A DNA stretch of 64,000 bases from Vallitalea maricola (GCF_036985595.1 NZ_BTPU01000020.1:62001-126000), one strand, 5' to 3'. Shown: positions 52,822 to 62,262, numbered from the stretch's first letter. Numbers and translations are program-made. The notes: generated from the letters alone by a model not told the origin.

Positions 52822-52862
52822 TTGACAAATCCAAACCAAAATGATATATTGTGTATACACAA
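52822..52862 (+). promoter_or_regulatory. Promoter and GntR operator of the ABC transporter operon
   Basis: TTGACA (52822-52827) and TATATT (52845-52850) have a 17-bp spacer. The 14-bp perfect palindrome TTGTGTATACACAA (52849-52862) overlaps the end of the -10 and the start of transcription. GTGTA...TACAC sites are the known target type of YtrA-subfamily GntR repressors, and such a gene closes this operon. Confidence 0.88.
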
Positions 52863-52891
52863 CAAACACAATATTGAAGGGAGTTTTGTAT

Positions 52892-53757
52892 TTGATAGCT
52901 TTAAAAGTTGAAAAATTAAATAAAAAATATGAAAAATTCACCTTAAAGATATTTCTTTTAAGTTAGAAAAAGGCTATATTATGGGATTCATCGGCAGTAA
53001 TGGCGCAGGGAAAACAACAACACTTAAATCAATATTAAATATGGTTCATAAAGATAGTGGTGAAATATCAATTTTGGGCAAGAATTTTATCGAAAATGAA
53101 ATTACATTGAAACAGGATATTGGTTATATCTTCGGCGGTGTAGATTTCTATACAAAAAGTAGAATTAAAAATGTGACCAATGTTATCAAGGGATTTTACA
53201 CTAATTGGGACGAGGAAATATATACTTATTATCTTAAAAGGTTTAAACTAGATCCAGATAAAAAAATAGATGAATTGTCAGAAGGAATGAAGGTAAAATA
53301 TTCATTGGCTATTGCGCTATCCCATAATGCCAAATTATTTATCCTTGATGAACCGACTAGTGGACTAGATCCTGTAGCAAGGGATAATATACTTGACGTA
53401 TTTCAAGAATTAGTCGAAGATGGTGAGAGAAGTATACTATTCTCTACTCATATTACATCTGACTTAGAAAAATGTGCAGACTATATTACTTATATTAATA
53501 ACGGTAAAATTGTTGCCAGTAAGACGAAAGATGATTTCATTGATTCATATAGGATTGTAAATGGCTCTTTGGATCAGTTAAATAATATAAAAAGAGATTT
53601 GATTTCTTATAAAATAAATTCTTTTGGCTTTACTGGTTTAATTCAAACTGACAGATTCAGTGAAAATGATGGAGTACGTGTTAAAGCACCTAGTTTAGAA
53701 GACATTATGATATATTATGCGAAGAAGGAGGATGATGATGAAGAATTTACTGTATAA
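52892..53757 (+). pseudogene. ABC transporter ATP-binding protein, frameshifted near its N-terminus
   Basis: A TTG at 52892, 9 bp after GAAGGGAG, opens IALKVEKLNKKYEKFTLK. The frame then shifts at about 52946-52948 (one base missing after TTAAA), and the reading continues as DISFKLEKGYIMGFIGSNGA in another frame. Downstream the protein is intact: Walker A GSNGAGKTTTLKSIL, signature ELSEGMKVKYSLAIAL and Walker B LFILDEPTSGLDPVA. It is a YtrB/BcrA-type ATPase for the adjacent permease. Either the gene is disabled, translation restarts at the ATG 52981, or the base is a sequencing error. Confidence 0.75.
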
Positions 53758-54391
53758 AGATTTTAAATTGGGAATTAGTCCTTTTTTCTACTTTTTGCCA
53801 GTGTTAACAGGTGCGTTGATGCTTATACCAGGATGGCTGTATTTCATTGTACTTATGTATTTTTGTTTTATAACCGTACCCAATATGTTTGCAACATATA
53901 AGACTCAAAATGATCTCATGCTATCAATTATGATGCCTGTGACTAAAAAGAATATAGTTAAATCAAGAATGCTATCAGTAATTACATTAGAGCTACTCCA
54001 CATTATAATTGCAGTTTTCTATGCAATCATTAATAAAAATCTATATAATAGCGCAACATATATATTCCTTGAACCTAACATTGCATTCTTTGGGCTTGTA
54101 TTCATCATGTTTGCATTGTTCAATATAATATTCTTTCCAATGTTCTATAAAACGGCTTATAAATACGGTGCCCCTGCGATTGTATCAAATGCTGCTATTA
54201 TAATATTTGCATCAGTAGTAGAACTACTTGCTCTGTTTAATCCAAGTATAAATATGTATCTAAAAGGACCTGATTCAAATAGTATATATTTACAAGTGGG
54301 TATTCTTGGTGGAGGGGTAATAATATTTATCATATCAGCAATAATAGCATATAAAATATCAGTTAAGAGATTTGGTAAGGTAGACATATGA
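53738..54391 (+). CDS. ABC-2-type transporter permease
   Basis: The start was taken at MKNLLYKDFKL (217 residues), 6 bp after AAGGAGG and overlapping the ATPase gene by 20 bp. Six hydrophobic helices are visible; FFYFLPVLTGALMLIPGW and QNDLMLSIMMPVTKKNIVKSRM are typical of the small ABC-2 permeases encoded with YtrA-type regulators. The substrate is unknown; envelope-stress or peptide-antibiotic export are possible. Confidence 0.85.
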   Translation: MKNLLYKDFKLGISPFFYFLPVLTGALMLIPGWLYFIVLMYFCFITVPNMFATYKTQNDLMLSIMMPVTKKNIVKSRMLSVITLELLHIIIAVFYAIINKNLYNSATYIFLEPNIAFFGLVFIMFALFNIIFFPMFYKTAYKYGAPAIVSNAAIIIFASVVELLALFNPSINMYLKGPDSNSIYLQVGILGGGVIIFIISAIIAYKISVKRFGKVDI

Positions 54392-54756
54392 TAAATGTTG
54401 AGATATCTAATACATCTGAAAAACCTATCTACCAACAGTTGTTTGAACAAATTAGTTCACAGATCATTAAAGGTGATTTGAAAAGTAACTATGGCCTGCC
54501 ACCAATAAGAACAGCTGCAAAAGAATTACGAATCAGCATAATTACAGTCAAAAAAGCATGGGAAGCACTTGAACGACAGGGATTTATTTATACTATTACT
54601 GGGCGTGGATGCTTTGTAGCAGAATTAACAGCTGAAGACATTAAAAACAAAAAAGATGAGTTAACACATAAGCAAATGGCAAAAGATATTCAGTACTATA
54701 AGGAATTAGGTCTTTCGTTATCAGAGGTAACTGAGTTGGTTAAGAAACACTATTAA
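54388..54756 (+). CDS. GntR-family regulator, YtrA subfamily
   Basis: The 122-residue protein consists of a GntR winged helix (SEKPIYQQLFEQISSQIIKG, LPPIRTAAKELRISIITVKKAWEALERQGFIYTITGRGCFVAE) and a short helical tail, the YtrA layout without a ligand domain. Its ATG overlaps the permease stop. The palindrome at the operon promoter is its likely binding site, giving autoregulation of the transporter. Confidence 0.92.
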   Translation: MINVEISNTSEKPIYQQLFEQISSQIIKGDLKSNYGLPPIRTAAKELRISIITVKKAWEALERQGFIYTITGRGCFVAELTAEDIKNKKDELTHKQMAKDIQYYKELGLSLSEVTELVKKHY

Positions 54757-54784
54757 TAATAGAAGATAAAAGACTTCATTATAT

Positions 54785-54815
54785 CTATCCGCTTAATATA
54801 GGCGGGTAGTTTTTT
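54785..54815 (+). terminator. Intrinsic terminator of the GntR-ABC operon
   Basis: CTATCCGC (54785-54792) pairs with GCGGGTAG (54802-54809) with one wobble pair, followed by six T. Confidence 0.9.
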
Positions 54816-54983
54816 CTTATCTAGAATATTTGAAACATGAAAAAATGGACAAAGATAATTCACAAAATGTTTTTTATTGGTTATATATGAGTACAGAAAA
54901 TGTTATACTGGAAGAAACAGAAATTAATATAAAAAAGATAAAAATAATTCAGTAATACTAAACAACTAAAGGAAGGTAGAAGT

Positions 54984-55904
54984 ATGACAGAGAAAGAAAG
55001 ATATTTACCATATTTGGCTGGTACAGGAATGGCTTTAATATTTGGATTTTCTTTTTTATTTACAAAAGAAGCACTATCTGAAATTGATCCATTTCATTTA
55101 CTGGCTTTTAGATTTGGTATGGCAGTAATTGTATTATCAATTTTGAGGATAGCTAAAGTAATTAGAGTTGAATATAAAGGAAAAGCGATTCATAAACTTA
55201 TAGCAATTGGATTGACACAACCAGTAGCTTATTTCATATGTGAAATTTTTGGTATTAAGCTAACTAATTCCTCAGAAGCTGGAATGATGATAGCTTTGAT
55301 ACCTATTGTAGTAACAATATTAGCAGTAATATTTTTAAAAGAGTTTCCAAGCAAGATACAAATAATCTTTGTAGGATTATCCGTTCTAGGAGCTATTTTT
55401 ATTATTGTTATGAAGAGTAGCGAAATTGGTTCTAATATTATGGGGATATTATTACTTTTATTAGCCGTATTATTTGGTTCCATCTTTAATGTGCTTTCAC
55501 GAAAATTTTCAACGGACTTCAGACCAGTAGAAATGACCTATACGATGATGTGGATTGGTGCAATAACCTTCAATGGAATTGCTATAATACAACACTTAAA
55601 GAAAGGTGAAATATCCAATTATTTAGTTCCTTTAATGAATGTTAAAGTAGTTATAGCAGTACTGTATTTAGGAATACTATCCTCAGTTATAGCATTCTTT
55701 TTAATAAATTATACGTTAGCTAAAATTGAAGCATCTAGAGCTGCTGTTTTCGCAAACCTATCAAGCGTTACATCAATAATTGCTGGAGTGTTAATTAGAA
55801 ATGAACCATTTTACTGGTATCAGATTGTTGGAGCTGTTATGATTCTATCTGGAGTTTGGGGGACTAATTATTTTGGAGGTAAAAAGAATAGAAAAATGTT
55901 ATAG
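54984..55904 (+). CDS. EamA-family (DMT superfamily) transporter
   Basis: This 306-residue protein has ten predicted transmembrane helices in two EamA repeats (GMALIFGFSFLFTKEALSEI with the FxxxK-type entry, and ILLLLLAVLFGSIFNVLSRK). Such permeases export metabolites or amino acids. GGAAGGTAG precedes the ATG. It is not evidently linked to neighbours. Confidence 0.92.
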   Translation: MTEKERYLPYLAGTGMALIFGFSFLFTKEALSEIDPFHLLAFRFGMAVIVLSILRIAKVIRVEYKGKAIHKLIAIGLTQPVAYFICEIFGIKLTNSSEAGMMIALIPIVVTILAVIFLKEFPSKIQIIFVGLSVLGAIFIIVMKSSEIGSNIMGILLLLLAVLFGSIFNVLSRKFSTDFRPVEMTYTMMWIGAITFNGIAIIQHLKKGEISNYLVPLMNVKVVIAVLYLGILSSVIAFFLINYTLAKIEASRAAVFANLSSVTSIIAGVLIRNEPFYWYQIVGAVMILSGVWGTNYFGGKKNRKML

Positions 55905-55964
55905 TATAACATAGAGACATTAATAACTAAAATATATAATGTTGAAAGGAGTTTTCCTGAAGGA

Positions 55965-56837
55965 ATGAATACGATTTGGAATTATATAAATGAAAATCAA
56001 GCTTTGATAAAAATTTTATGGACCATAATAGCTTTTGTGCTTATTATGTTAATCATTCGATTAATTAATCGTATTATTTATTCAACTAATAATGAAAACA
56101 ATAAATATTATATAGCTAGAAAAAGAGTTTACTATTTTTTTAGTACAGTTTTTATTATAGTATGTGTATTTCTTTGGTCAGATGATACAGCTAATTTAAC
56201 AACCTATTTAGGTCTTGTATCAGCTGGTGTTGCCATAACATTAAAAGATCTATTTGTAAATATAGTAGCTTGGCTTTTCATAATTATTAAAAAACCTATT
56301 AAAGCAGGTGATAGGATTAGCATTAATGAACAAAAAGGAGATGTTATTGATATCCGAATGTTTCAATTCAGCCTAATGGAGATATCTTCTTATGAAAATG
56401 GTGAGCAAAGTACAGGGAGAATCTTGATTATCCCAAATCACTTTATATTTATACATGGAATAGTAAACTATGATAAAGGATTTAAATATATTTGGAATGA
56501 AATTAACGTACATATTACTTTTGAAAGCAATTGGGAAAAAGCTAAAACAATATTAACTGATATAGGCAATAAACATTCATTGCATTTATCAGAAAAAGCA
56601 GCTAAAATGGTAGAACAAGCAAAAAAACAATATATGATTCATTATAAAAATCTCACACCAATTGTGTATACAGATGTTAAAGAAAGTGGAGTACAATTAA
56701 CAATAAGATATTTGTGTGTGCCACGTCTAAGAAGGAATACTATAAACGATATATGGGAAGATATTCTTCATGCTTTTGGTAACGAAATAGATATTGAATT
56801 AGCATATCCAACAATGAGGATTAATTATAATAAATGA
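55965..56837 (+). CDS. MscS-family mechanosensitive channel-like protein
   Basis: The 290-residue protein has an N-terminal transmembrane helix (about residues 15-35) and two more (50-68 and 78-105). The MscS core is YLGLVSAGVAITLKDLFVNI, VAWLFIIIKKPIKAGDRISI, then a beta domain (GDVIDIRMFQFSLMEI) and an alpha/beta C-terminus. It could act as an osmotic release valve or ion channel. The start has an AAAGGAG at about 15 bp and a closer AAGGA, so the exact start may differ by a few bases. Confidence 0.88.
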   Translation: MNTIWNYINENQALIKILWTIIAFVLIMLIIRLINRIIYSTNNENNKYYIARKRVYYFFSTVFIIVCVFLWSDDTANLTTYLGLVSAGVAITLKDLFVNIVAWLFIIIKKPIKAGDRISINEQKGDVIDIRMFQFSLMEISSYENGEQSTGRILIIPNHFIFIHGIVNYDKGFKYIWNEINVHITFESNWEKAKTILTDIGNKHSLHLSEKAAKMVEQAKKQYMIHYKNLTPIVYTDVKESGVQLTIRYLCVPRLRRNTINDIWEDILHAFGNEIDIELAYPTMRINYNK

Positions 56838-56921
56838 CTAAAAAAATATCTAGGTTCTAGTAAAAGCACTTTTAGCATTGAAGTACATTTAGTATAAAAT
56901 AAAATACAGGAGGAAAATAAT

Positions 56922-57143
56922 ATGCCAAACATCAAATATGAAATAAAAGAAACAATAGGTATTTTATCTGAAAATAACAAAGGATGGGCAAAAGAATTAA
57001 ATTTAATTAGCTGGAATGATAGAGAACCTAAGTATGATTTAAGAGATTGGGGTCCTGAACATGAAAAGATGGGTAAGGGAGTAACTCTTTCTAGAGTTGA
57101 ATTGAAAAAACTTAAAGAGTTACTTAATGAGTTAGATTTATAA
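56922..57143 (+). CDS. YdbC-like PC4-fold single-stranded-DNA-binding protein
   Basis: The 73 residues match the YdbC/PC4 family: IKYEIKETIGILSENNKGWA, KELNLISWNDREPKYDLRDW and EHEKMGKGVTLSRVELKKLK. The fold is a compact beta-sheet with one helix that binds single-stranded DNA as a dimer. AGGAGG precedes the ATG. Its stop is followed in the same frame by a truncated CopG-like coding remnant. Confidence 0.9.
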   Translation: MPNIKYEIKETIGILSENNKGWAKELNLISWNDREPKYDLRDWGPEHEKMGKGVTLSRVELKKLKELLNELDL

Positions 57144-57287
57144 AATGAAAATCCTAAAGATATACGTCTTACTATAAGATTAGATAAAGAACATTATGAA
57201 ATCTTAGAGGAATATTCAAATGCTAATAAAATTAGTAAAAATCAAGCAGTAAGAAATGGCATAAGGAAGTTAAAGAAAAAGGATTGA
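57144..57287 (+). pseudogene. CopG/ribbon-helix-helix remnant without a start
   Basis: In frame with, and directly after, the YdbC-like stop, the codons read NPKDIRLTIRLDKEHYEILEE and then AVRNGIRKLKKKD before TGA. The sequence is clearly related to the intact CopG-like gene 110 bp on (NPKGKSIHVRLDKKSEEILE), but no ATG, GTG or TTG with a ribosome binding site opens it. It looks like a duplicate that lost its first codons. Confidence 0.65.
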
Positions 57288-57395
57288 AAAAAAAGAGGTA
57301 TGATTGTAATATAATCCACAGTATTTTTTACCTTGACATTTTGGGCTACATATTATATAGTTATTATGGGCTACAAAATAATAGGAGGTGAATAC

Positions 57396-57572
57396 GTGCC
57401 TAAAAAAGTAGGCAGACCAACTGATAATCCTAAAGGCAAATCAATTCATGTTCGGTTAGATAAAAAAAGTGAAGAAATACTTGAAAAGTATTGTAATGAA
57501 TATCAAGTTAATAGAGCCGAAAGTATTAGACGAGGAATAGGTAAGTTGGAAAGCGACTTAAAAAACAAATAA
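57396..57572 (+). CDS. CopG-like ribbon-helix-helix protein
   Basis: The GTG at 57396 is preceded by AGGAGG with a 7-bp gap, giving 58 residues; the longer upstream frame is hydrophobic noise. VPKKVGRPTDNPKG is a basic N-terminal arm, followed by the strand SIHVRLD and two helices (EEILEKYCNEYQV, RAESIRRGIGKLESDL). It is a DNA-binding repressor or antitoxin-like protein. No toxin gene is recognised beside it. Confidence 0.8.
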   Translation: MPKKVGRPTDNPKGKSIHVRLDKKSEEILEKYCNEYQVNRAESIRRGIGKLESDLKNK

Positions 57573-57573
57573 A

Positions 57574-57614
57574 AAGAAGCGGTGAACGCCCGCAAAGCAA
57601 TTACACCACTTCTT
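57574..57614 (+). terminator. Nested hairpin after the CopG-like gene
   Basis: AAGAAGCGGTG (57574-57584) pairs with CACCACTTCTT (57604-57614) with one mismatch. An alternative inner pairing, GCGG with CCGC, is also possible. Its GC content is well above the surroundings. No T run follows. Confidence 0.55.
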
Positions 57615-57691
57615 AAACCCACTATCAAAAATAGAGGTAAATCTATTATACCCTGTTTAAGATAGTAATTCAAGAATGGAGGTATGATTTT

Positions 57692-57979
57692 ATGATTGAT
57701 ATCACTGAAAAATTTAATTATTTTGCAGTAAAAATGTTAGATGCAACTTATAGAGATTTTATTAATACAGACGTGGAATACCAAGAATTAGATTGCTACT
57801 TAGATAATAACAAGCATAGATTTGAAACAATAATTAATTCCTTAAATGAGCAAGATGGGAAGTTTGTAAAAGAATACATAACTAAACAATCCGATAAATT
57901 AACATGTGCTAATCAATGCTTATACATAGCGAGCTACAAAGATTGCATAAGACTATTAAAACTCCTAGGTGTAATATAA
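57692..57979 (+). CDS. Hypothetical 95-residue helical protein
   Basis: AATGGAGG lies 9 bp before the ATG. The protein is soluble and mostly helical, with an acidic middle (ELDCYLDNNKHRFETIINSL) and an ending CLYIASYKDCIRLLKLLGVI that resembles small clostridial proteins of unknown function. No motif gives a role. It is followed by an intrinsic terminator. Confidence 0.65.
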   Translation: MIDITEKFNYFAVKMLDATYRDFINTDVEYQELDCYLDNNKHRFETIINSLNEQDGKFVKEYITKQSDKLTCANQCLYIASYKDCIRLLKLLGVI

Positions 57980-58016
57980 AAAATAATAGTCTAACTATAC
58001 ATTAATTAAGCTAATA

Positions 58017-58057
58017 AAAAACATGTCACTTATAAATTTTAGCTGACATGTTTTTTT
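58017..58057 (+). terminator. Intrinsic terminator
   Basis: A 12-bp stem centred on ACATGTCA/TGACATGT (58017-58028 with 58044-58055) is followed by T run to 58057. Confidence 0.9.
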
Positions 58058-58175
58058 CTGACCTACTTGCACTATAACCTAAACATAAAACTAAAATAAT
58101 ATTGACTTACCCCACACAATATCATATCATAATAAAAAGCTATAAATTACACTTCAACAAGGCAGGTGAACTAAA

Positions 58176-58370
58176 ATGGATAAACAAAAGCTTTTATCTA
58201 TGGACCCATACATATTATTAAGTATAATAAATATGAAATTAAGAGATGAATTCAGTTCTTTAGATGATTTATGCAGTAACTATGGAATGAAGGCTGAAGA
58301 ACTTGAAAATAAATTAAATAGTATAGAATATAGATACAACCAGCAAACCAACCAATTTACAGGAATCTAG
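58176..58370 (+). CDS. DUF4250 protein
   Basis: The 64 residues carry the DUF4250 pattern: DPYILLSIINMKLRDEFSSL, DDLCSNYGMKAEELENKLNS, IEYRYNQQTNQF. The family is a small two-domain helical protein common in clostridia, with no known function. GGCAGGTGA lies about 6-8 bp before the ATG. Confidence 0.85.
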   Translation: MDKQKLLSMDPYILLSIINMKLRDEFSSLDDLCSNYGMKAEELENKLNSIEYRYNQQTNQFTGI

Positions 58371-58482
58371 AGTAAAAGGCAATAAAATACCATTTGAAAA
58401 TAGTTTAATTCAATCAAATCTCTAGTTGAAAAAATAAGAATTTAGGTTTATAATAATTACTGACTAAATTTACCAAAGAGAA

Positions 58483-58518
58483 AAAATATAGCTAACTGAT
58501 TCAGCTTATATTTTTTTT
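58483..58518 (+). terminator. Intrinsic terminator after the DUF4250 gene
   Basis: AAATATA-GCT pairs with AGC-T-TATATTT (one bulge) and runs into eight T. Confidence 0.75.
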
Positions 58519-58586
58519 GGGAATTAAGTTAGATATATCTAACATTTTATTTAAAATAAATTTATAATAGGAGGATGAACAACAGT

Positions 58587-60395
58587 ATGGCAAAAAATAA
58601 AAAAACATTTATTTTAAAAAGGTTTACACCTTATATGGGCAAGAAAAAAGCACTTTTGCCCTTATCATTAGTATTGTCAGGAGTATCAGCAGGACTTAAC
58701 ATTTTACCTTTTGTTCTTGTATGGTACATAGTACGTGATATACTATCATCGCCCCAATCCATTGATATGTCAAATGTAGGCTTTTATGCGTGGATTGCTT
58801 TTGCAAGTGCAATGGGAGGAATAGTAGTATATTTTTGCGCACTATTAAGCTCGCATCTCGCTGCATTTCGTGTAGAGGTAGGAATGCAAAAAGTTGGTAT
58901 GGAAAAAATAATATCTATGCCTCTTGGTTTTTTTGATAATAATTCAAGTGGAAAAATACGAAAGATTGTCAATGATGGAGCAGGAACAACTCATTCATTT
59001 TTAGCACATCAGCTCCCAGATATGGCAGGTAGTATCGTTTCACCCATTATACTTATAGCCTTGATTTTTATAGTGGACTGGAGAATGGGTATTGCTTCTC
59101 TAATTCCGATTATTCTAGGTTTTATAACAATGAAGTTCATGTCAACCACTATAGGTAAGGAATTTCAAAGAAAATATTATGATTCATTGGAGGAAATGAG
59201 TTCAAAATCAGTGGAATATATTAGAGGTATTCCAGTCGTAAAAACCTTTGGTCAAAGTATATTTTCTTTCAAACGATTCTATAACAGTATAATTAAATAT
59301 AAAGAGATGGTTCATGCATACACTCTTCTTTGGAGAAGACCAATGTCTTTTTACATTGTAATCATGCAAGCAGCAGCATTCTTTTTAGTTCCCATGGCTA
59401 TCTTTTTGATAGGAAGAGGAGAGAATCTTCCACTTGTATTAGCTGACTTTATTTTTTACATTCTTATATCTCCTATATTCACTATGTTATTGATGAAATC
59501 AATGCATTTTCAGCAAAATACGTTGATTGCCCAGCAAGCTATTGATAGACTAGATAATCTCTTAGAGTATCCTAACATGAGCTATTCCAGTAATGAAAAA
59601 AATATAAAAGATCACAGCTTAGAGTTCAAGGATGTAGTATTTTCTTATGAAGGAAGCGATAAACGTGCTATAGATAAAATCAGCTTCAAATTGAATCAAG
59701 GTGAAACTATAGCACTTGTAGGAGCTTCTGGAGGAGGAAAAACGACTATAGCCAGATTAGCAGCCCGTTTTTGGGATGCAGATGAAGGGGAAATATTAAT
59801 AGGAGGAATTAATGTCAAAGATATTCCTAAAAAAGAACTTATGGACAATATTTCATTTGTTTTTCAGAGTACCAAGCTTTTCAAAGGTTCATTAAGAGAG
59901 AACATAATCTTTGGTAAAGAAAATGTAGGAGAAAAAGAAGTAAATAGAGCAATTGATTTCTCACAATCCAGAGATATCATAGATAATCTAGAAGATGGAC
60001 TTGACACTGTAATAGGCTCAAAAGGAACATATCTCTCGGGAGGAGAACAGCAAAGAATTGCACTTGCAAGGGCAATTGTGAAGAATGCTCCTATTGTACT
60101 ATTGGATGAGGCTACCGCTTTTGCAGATCCTGAAAATGAACATCTAATACAAAAAGCCTTAAAAGAGGTCAGCCGTGATAAAACTACTTTAATGATTGCT
60201 CATCGTCTTACAAGTGTACAGAATGTGGATAGAATATTGGTTATACAAGATGGTAAAATCGTAGAATCAGGAAAACACGTTGAACTTATTAAGAAAAATG
60301 GAACATACAAGAAAATGTGGGATGAATACCAAACCTCTATAGCTTGGAAGATTAAAACTGAAGAATATGTAAAAGGGGGAAGACAATATGCTTAA
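58587..60395 (+). CDS. ABC exporter half-transporter (first subunit)
   Basis: The start is set at MAKNKKTF because the earlier ATG abuts the AGGAGG site directly. The 602 residues comprise a six-helix ABC exporter membrane domain (residues about 20-320) and an ATPase domain. Walker A is GASGGGKTTIARLAARFWD (about 380), signature is LSGGEQQRIALARAI and Walker B IVLLDEATAFADPENE. It overlaps the next half-transporter by 8 bp and should form a heterodimer with it. Related pairs export peptides or drugs or act with siderophores. Confidence 0.93.
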   Translation: MAKNKKTFILKRFTPYMGKKKALLPLSLVLSGVSAGLNILPFVLVWYIVRDILSSPQSIDMSNVGFYAWIAFASAMGGIVVYFCALLSSHLAAFRVEVGMQKVGMEKIISMPLGFFDNNSSGKIRKIVNDGAGTTHSFLAHQLPDMAGSIVSPIILIALIFIVDWRMGIASLIPIILGFITMKFMSTTIGKEFQRKYYDSLEEMSSKSVEYIRGIPVVKTFGQSIFSFKRFYNSIIKYKEMVHAYTLLWRRPMSFYIVIMQAAAFFLVPMAIFLIGRGENLPLVLADFIFYILISPIFTMLLMKSMHFQQNTLIAQQAIDRLDNLLEYPNMSYSSNEKNIKDHSLEFKDVVFSYEGSDKRAIDKISFKLNQGETIALVGASGGGKTTIARLAARFWDADEGEILIGGINVKDIPKKELMDNISFVFQSTKLFKGSLRENIIFGKENVGEKEVNRAIDFSQSRDIIDNLEDGLDTVIGSKGTYLSGGEQQRIALARAIVKNAPIVLLDEATAFADPENEHLIQKALKEVSRDKTTLMIAHRLTSVQNVDRILVIQDGKIVESGKHVELIKKNGTYKKMWDEYQTSIAWKIKTEEYVKGGRQYA

Positions 60396-62121
60396 ATATT
60401 TTCAGAATAAATATGCAATGTCTGAAAAAGGTGCAAAAGACCTTCTAAGATCAATAATTTGGACTGTAATAATGGAAATTAGCTTTATGGTTCCTGTAAT
60501 CCTCAGCTTCAAGTTTTTAGATGAATACATGAGTACGCTTTTGAACTCTTCAAATAGCCAGAAAAACACCATTCTTTATTATGTTATTATGTCTATAGCA
60601 TTTTTCATAGTAATGTTTGTTATTGCTTATTTTCAATATGATTCGGCTTACACTAAAATATATGAAGAGAGTGCAAGAAGACGTATTAGTCTAGCTGAAA
60701 CACTAAGGAAATTACCGCTAGCTTTCTTTGGCAAAAAGGATATTGCTGACCTTAGTTCAACAATAATGGAAGATGCTACACAGGTAGAATTGCTTTTTTC
60801 ACATTCAGTGCCTCAAATATATGCATCAGTATTGACGGTTCTAATTATGGGAATTATGTTGTTCTTTTATAATTGGAGGCTGTCTATTGCAGTATTTTGG
60901 GTAGTTCCAGTTGCAGCTTTAGTTTTTTATCTGTCTAAAAAGTTTCAAGATAAAATGCATTATAAGCTTTATAATATAAAAAGAGATATATCAGATAAAA
61001 TTCAAGAAGGGCTTGATTCAGCTCATGAAATAAAATCTTACAATAGAGAAGAAGCTTATTCTGATAATCTAAATTCCAAATTAGACAATTATGAAAAATA
61101 TCTTATTAAAGGAGAGCTTTTGATAGGTGCGTTTATCAATCTGTCATATGTATTATTAAAGCTTGGTCTTCCAAGTGTTATACTTTATGGAGCTTATCTT
61201 TTATCAACAGGGTCTATAGATATTTTTACGTACCTTGTCTTCCTTGTAGTGTCTGCACGTATTTATAACCCTATAATGGACGTAATGAATAATTTTGCAT
61301 TGCTAATCTTTCTGAACGTTCGTATTAAACGTATGAAAGAGATGGATGAAATGCCAAGACAGGAAGGAAAAACTAAGTTTTATCCTAAAAACTACGATAT
61401 TGAATTTAATAATGTAGATTTCTCTTATCAAGATGGTGTGCAAACATTGAAGAATGTAAGTTTTATAGCTAAACAAGGAGAGGTGACAGCCCTTGTAGGA
61501 CCTTCTGGTGGAGGTAAGAGTACACTAGCGAAGCTGGCTGCACGATTCTGGGATATAGACAAAGGTGTTGTCTCTTTGGGTGGAGAAGATATTTCACAAG
61601 TTGATCCAGAGACTCTTCTAGACAATTATTCTATAGTATTTCAGGATGTTACACTTTTTAATTCAAGTGTCATGGATAACATTCGTATTGGTAAGAAAGA
61701 TGCCACCGATAATGAAGTAATCAAGGCTGCTAAGCTTGCCAGGTGTCATGAGTTCATTAATAAGCTTCCAGAAGGATATGATACCTTGATAGGTGAAAAT
61801 GGAGAGAGGTTATCAGGAGGAGAAAGACAACGTATATCAATAGCTAGAGCGATGTTAAAAGACGCTCCTATCATCTTGCTTGATGAGGCTACAGCATCCC
61901 TTGATACTGAGAATGAGAGTAAAATTCAAAATGCCCTAAGTGAGCTTATAAAAAACAAGACAGTTCTGATTATTGCTCACCGTATGAGAACTGTTTCAGG
62001 AGCTGATAAAATAGTGGTTATCAAAGATGGTTCTATAGTGGAAACAGGCACACCTTCACAGCTAAAAGAGCAACAAGGAATATTTGCATCCATGGTAAAG
62101 ACACAATATCAAAGTAATTAA
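60388..62121 (+). CDS. ABC exporter half-transporter (second subunit)
   Basis: The 577 residues have six transmembrane helices, then Walker A GPSGGGKSTLAKLAARFWD (about 370), Q-loop FQDVTLFNSSVM, signature RLSGGERQRISIARAML and Walker B IILLDEATASLDTENE with H-loop IAHRM. Both subunits retain the catalytic Glu after Walker B, so two ATP sites may be active. It ends the two-gene operon. The substrate is unknown. Confidence 0.93.
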   Translation: MLKYFQNKYAMSEKGAKDLLRSIIWTVIMEISFMVPVILSFKFLDEYMSTLLNSSNSQKNTILYYVIMSIAFFIVMFVIAYFQYDSAYTKIYEESARRRISLAETLRKLPLAFFGKKDIADLSSTIMEDATQVELLFSHSVPQIYASVLTVLIMGIMLFFYNWRLSIAVFWVVPVAALVFYLSKKFQDKMHYKLYNIKRDISDKIQEGLDSAHEIKSYNREEAYSDNLNSKLDNYEKYLIKGELLIGAFINLSYVLLKLGLPSVILYGAYLLSTGSIDIFTYLVFLVVSARIYNPIMDVMNNFALLIFLNVRIKRMKEMDEMPRQEGKTKFYPKNYDIEFNNVDFSYQDGVQTLKNVSFIAKQGEVTALVGPSGGGKSTLAKLAARFWDIDKGVVSLGGEDISQVDPETLLDNYSIVFQDVTLFNSSVMDNIRIGKKDATDNEVIKAAKLARCHEFINKLPEGYDTLIGENGERLSGGERQRISIARAMLKDAPIILLDEATASLDTENESKIQNALSELIKNKTVLIIAHRMRTVSGADKIVVIKDGSIVETGTPSQLKEQQGIFASMVKTQYQSN

Positions 62122-62178
62122 TTATATATTGCTTTATAGAGAATAATAATATTAATCATAGCTAATCTTATAAAACTC

Positions 62179-62209
62179 TTGACTTAGAGTTAACTCTAGC
62201 ATTTATACT
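62179..62209 (+). promoter_or_regulatory. MerR-type promoter for the aldo/keto reductase gene
   Basis: TTGACT (62179-62184) and TATACT (62204-62209) are separated by 19 bp, and the spacer carries the perfect palindrome TAGAGTTAACTCTA (62185-62198). This is the classical target of a MerR-family activator. No merR gene is adjacent, so the regulator is encoded elsewhere. Confidence 0.9.
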
Positions 62210-62262
62210 AATCTTGTAATCAGGAGTACATTTTTAGTTGGCTATGGAAGGAGTTATATATT

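Noticed and set aside
57333..57395. Extended N-terminus of the CopG-like protein
   Set aside because: The extra residues are hydrophobic and unlike the family, whereas the GTG at 57396 has an ideal AGGAGG.
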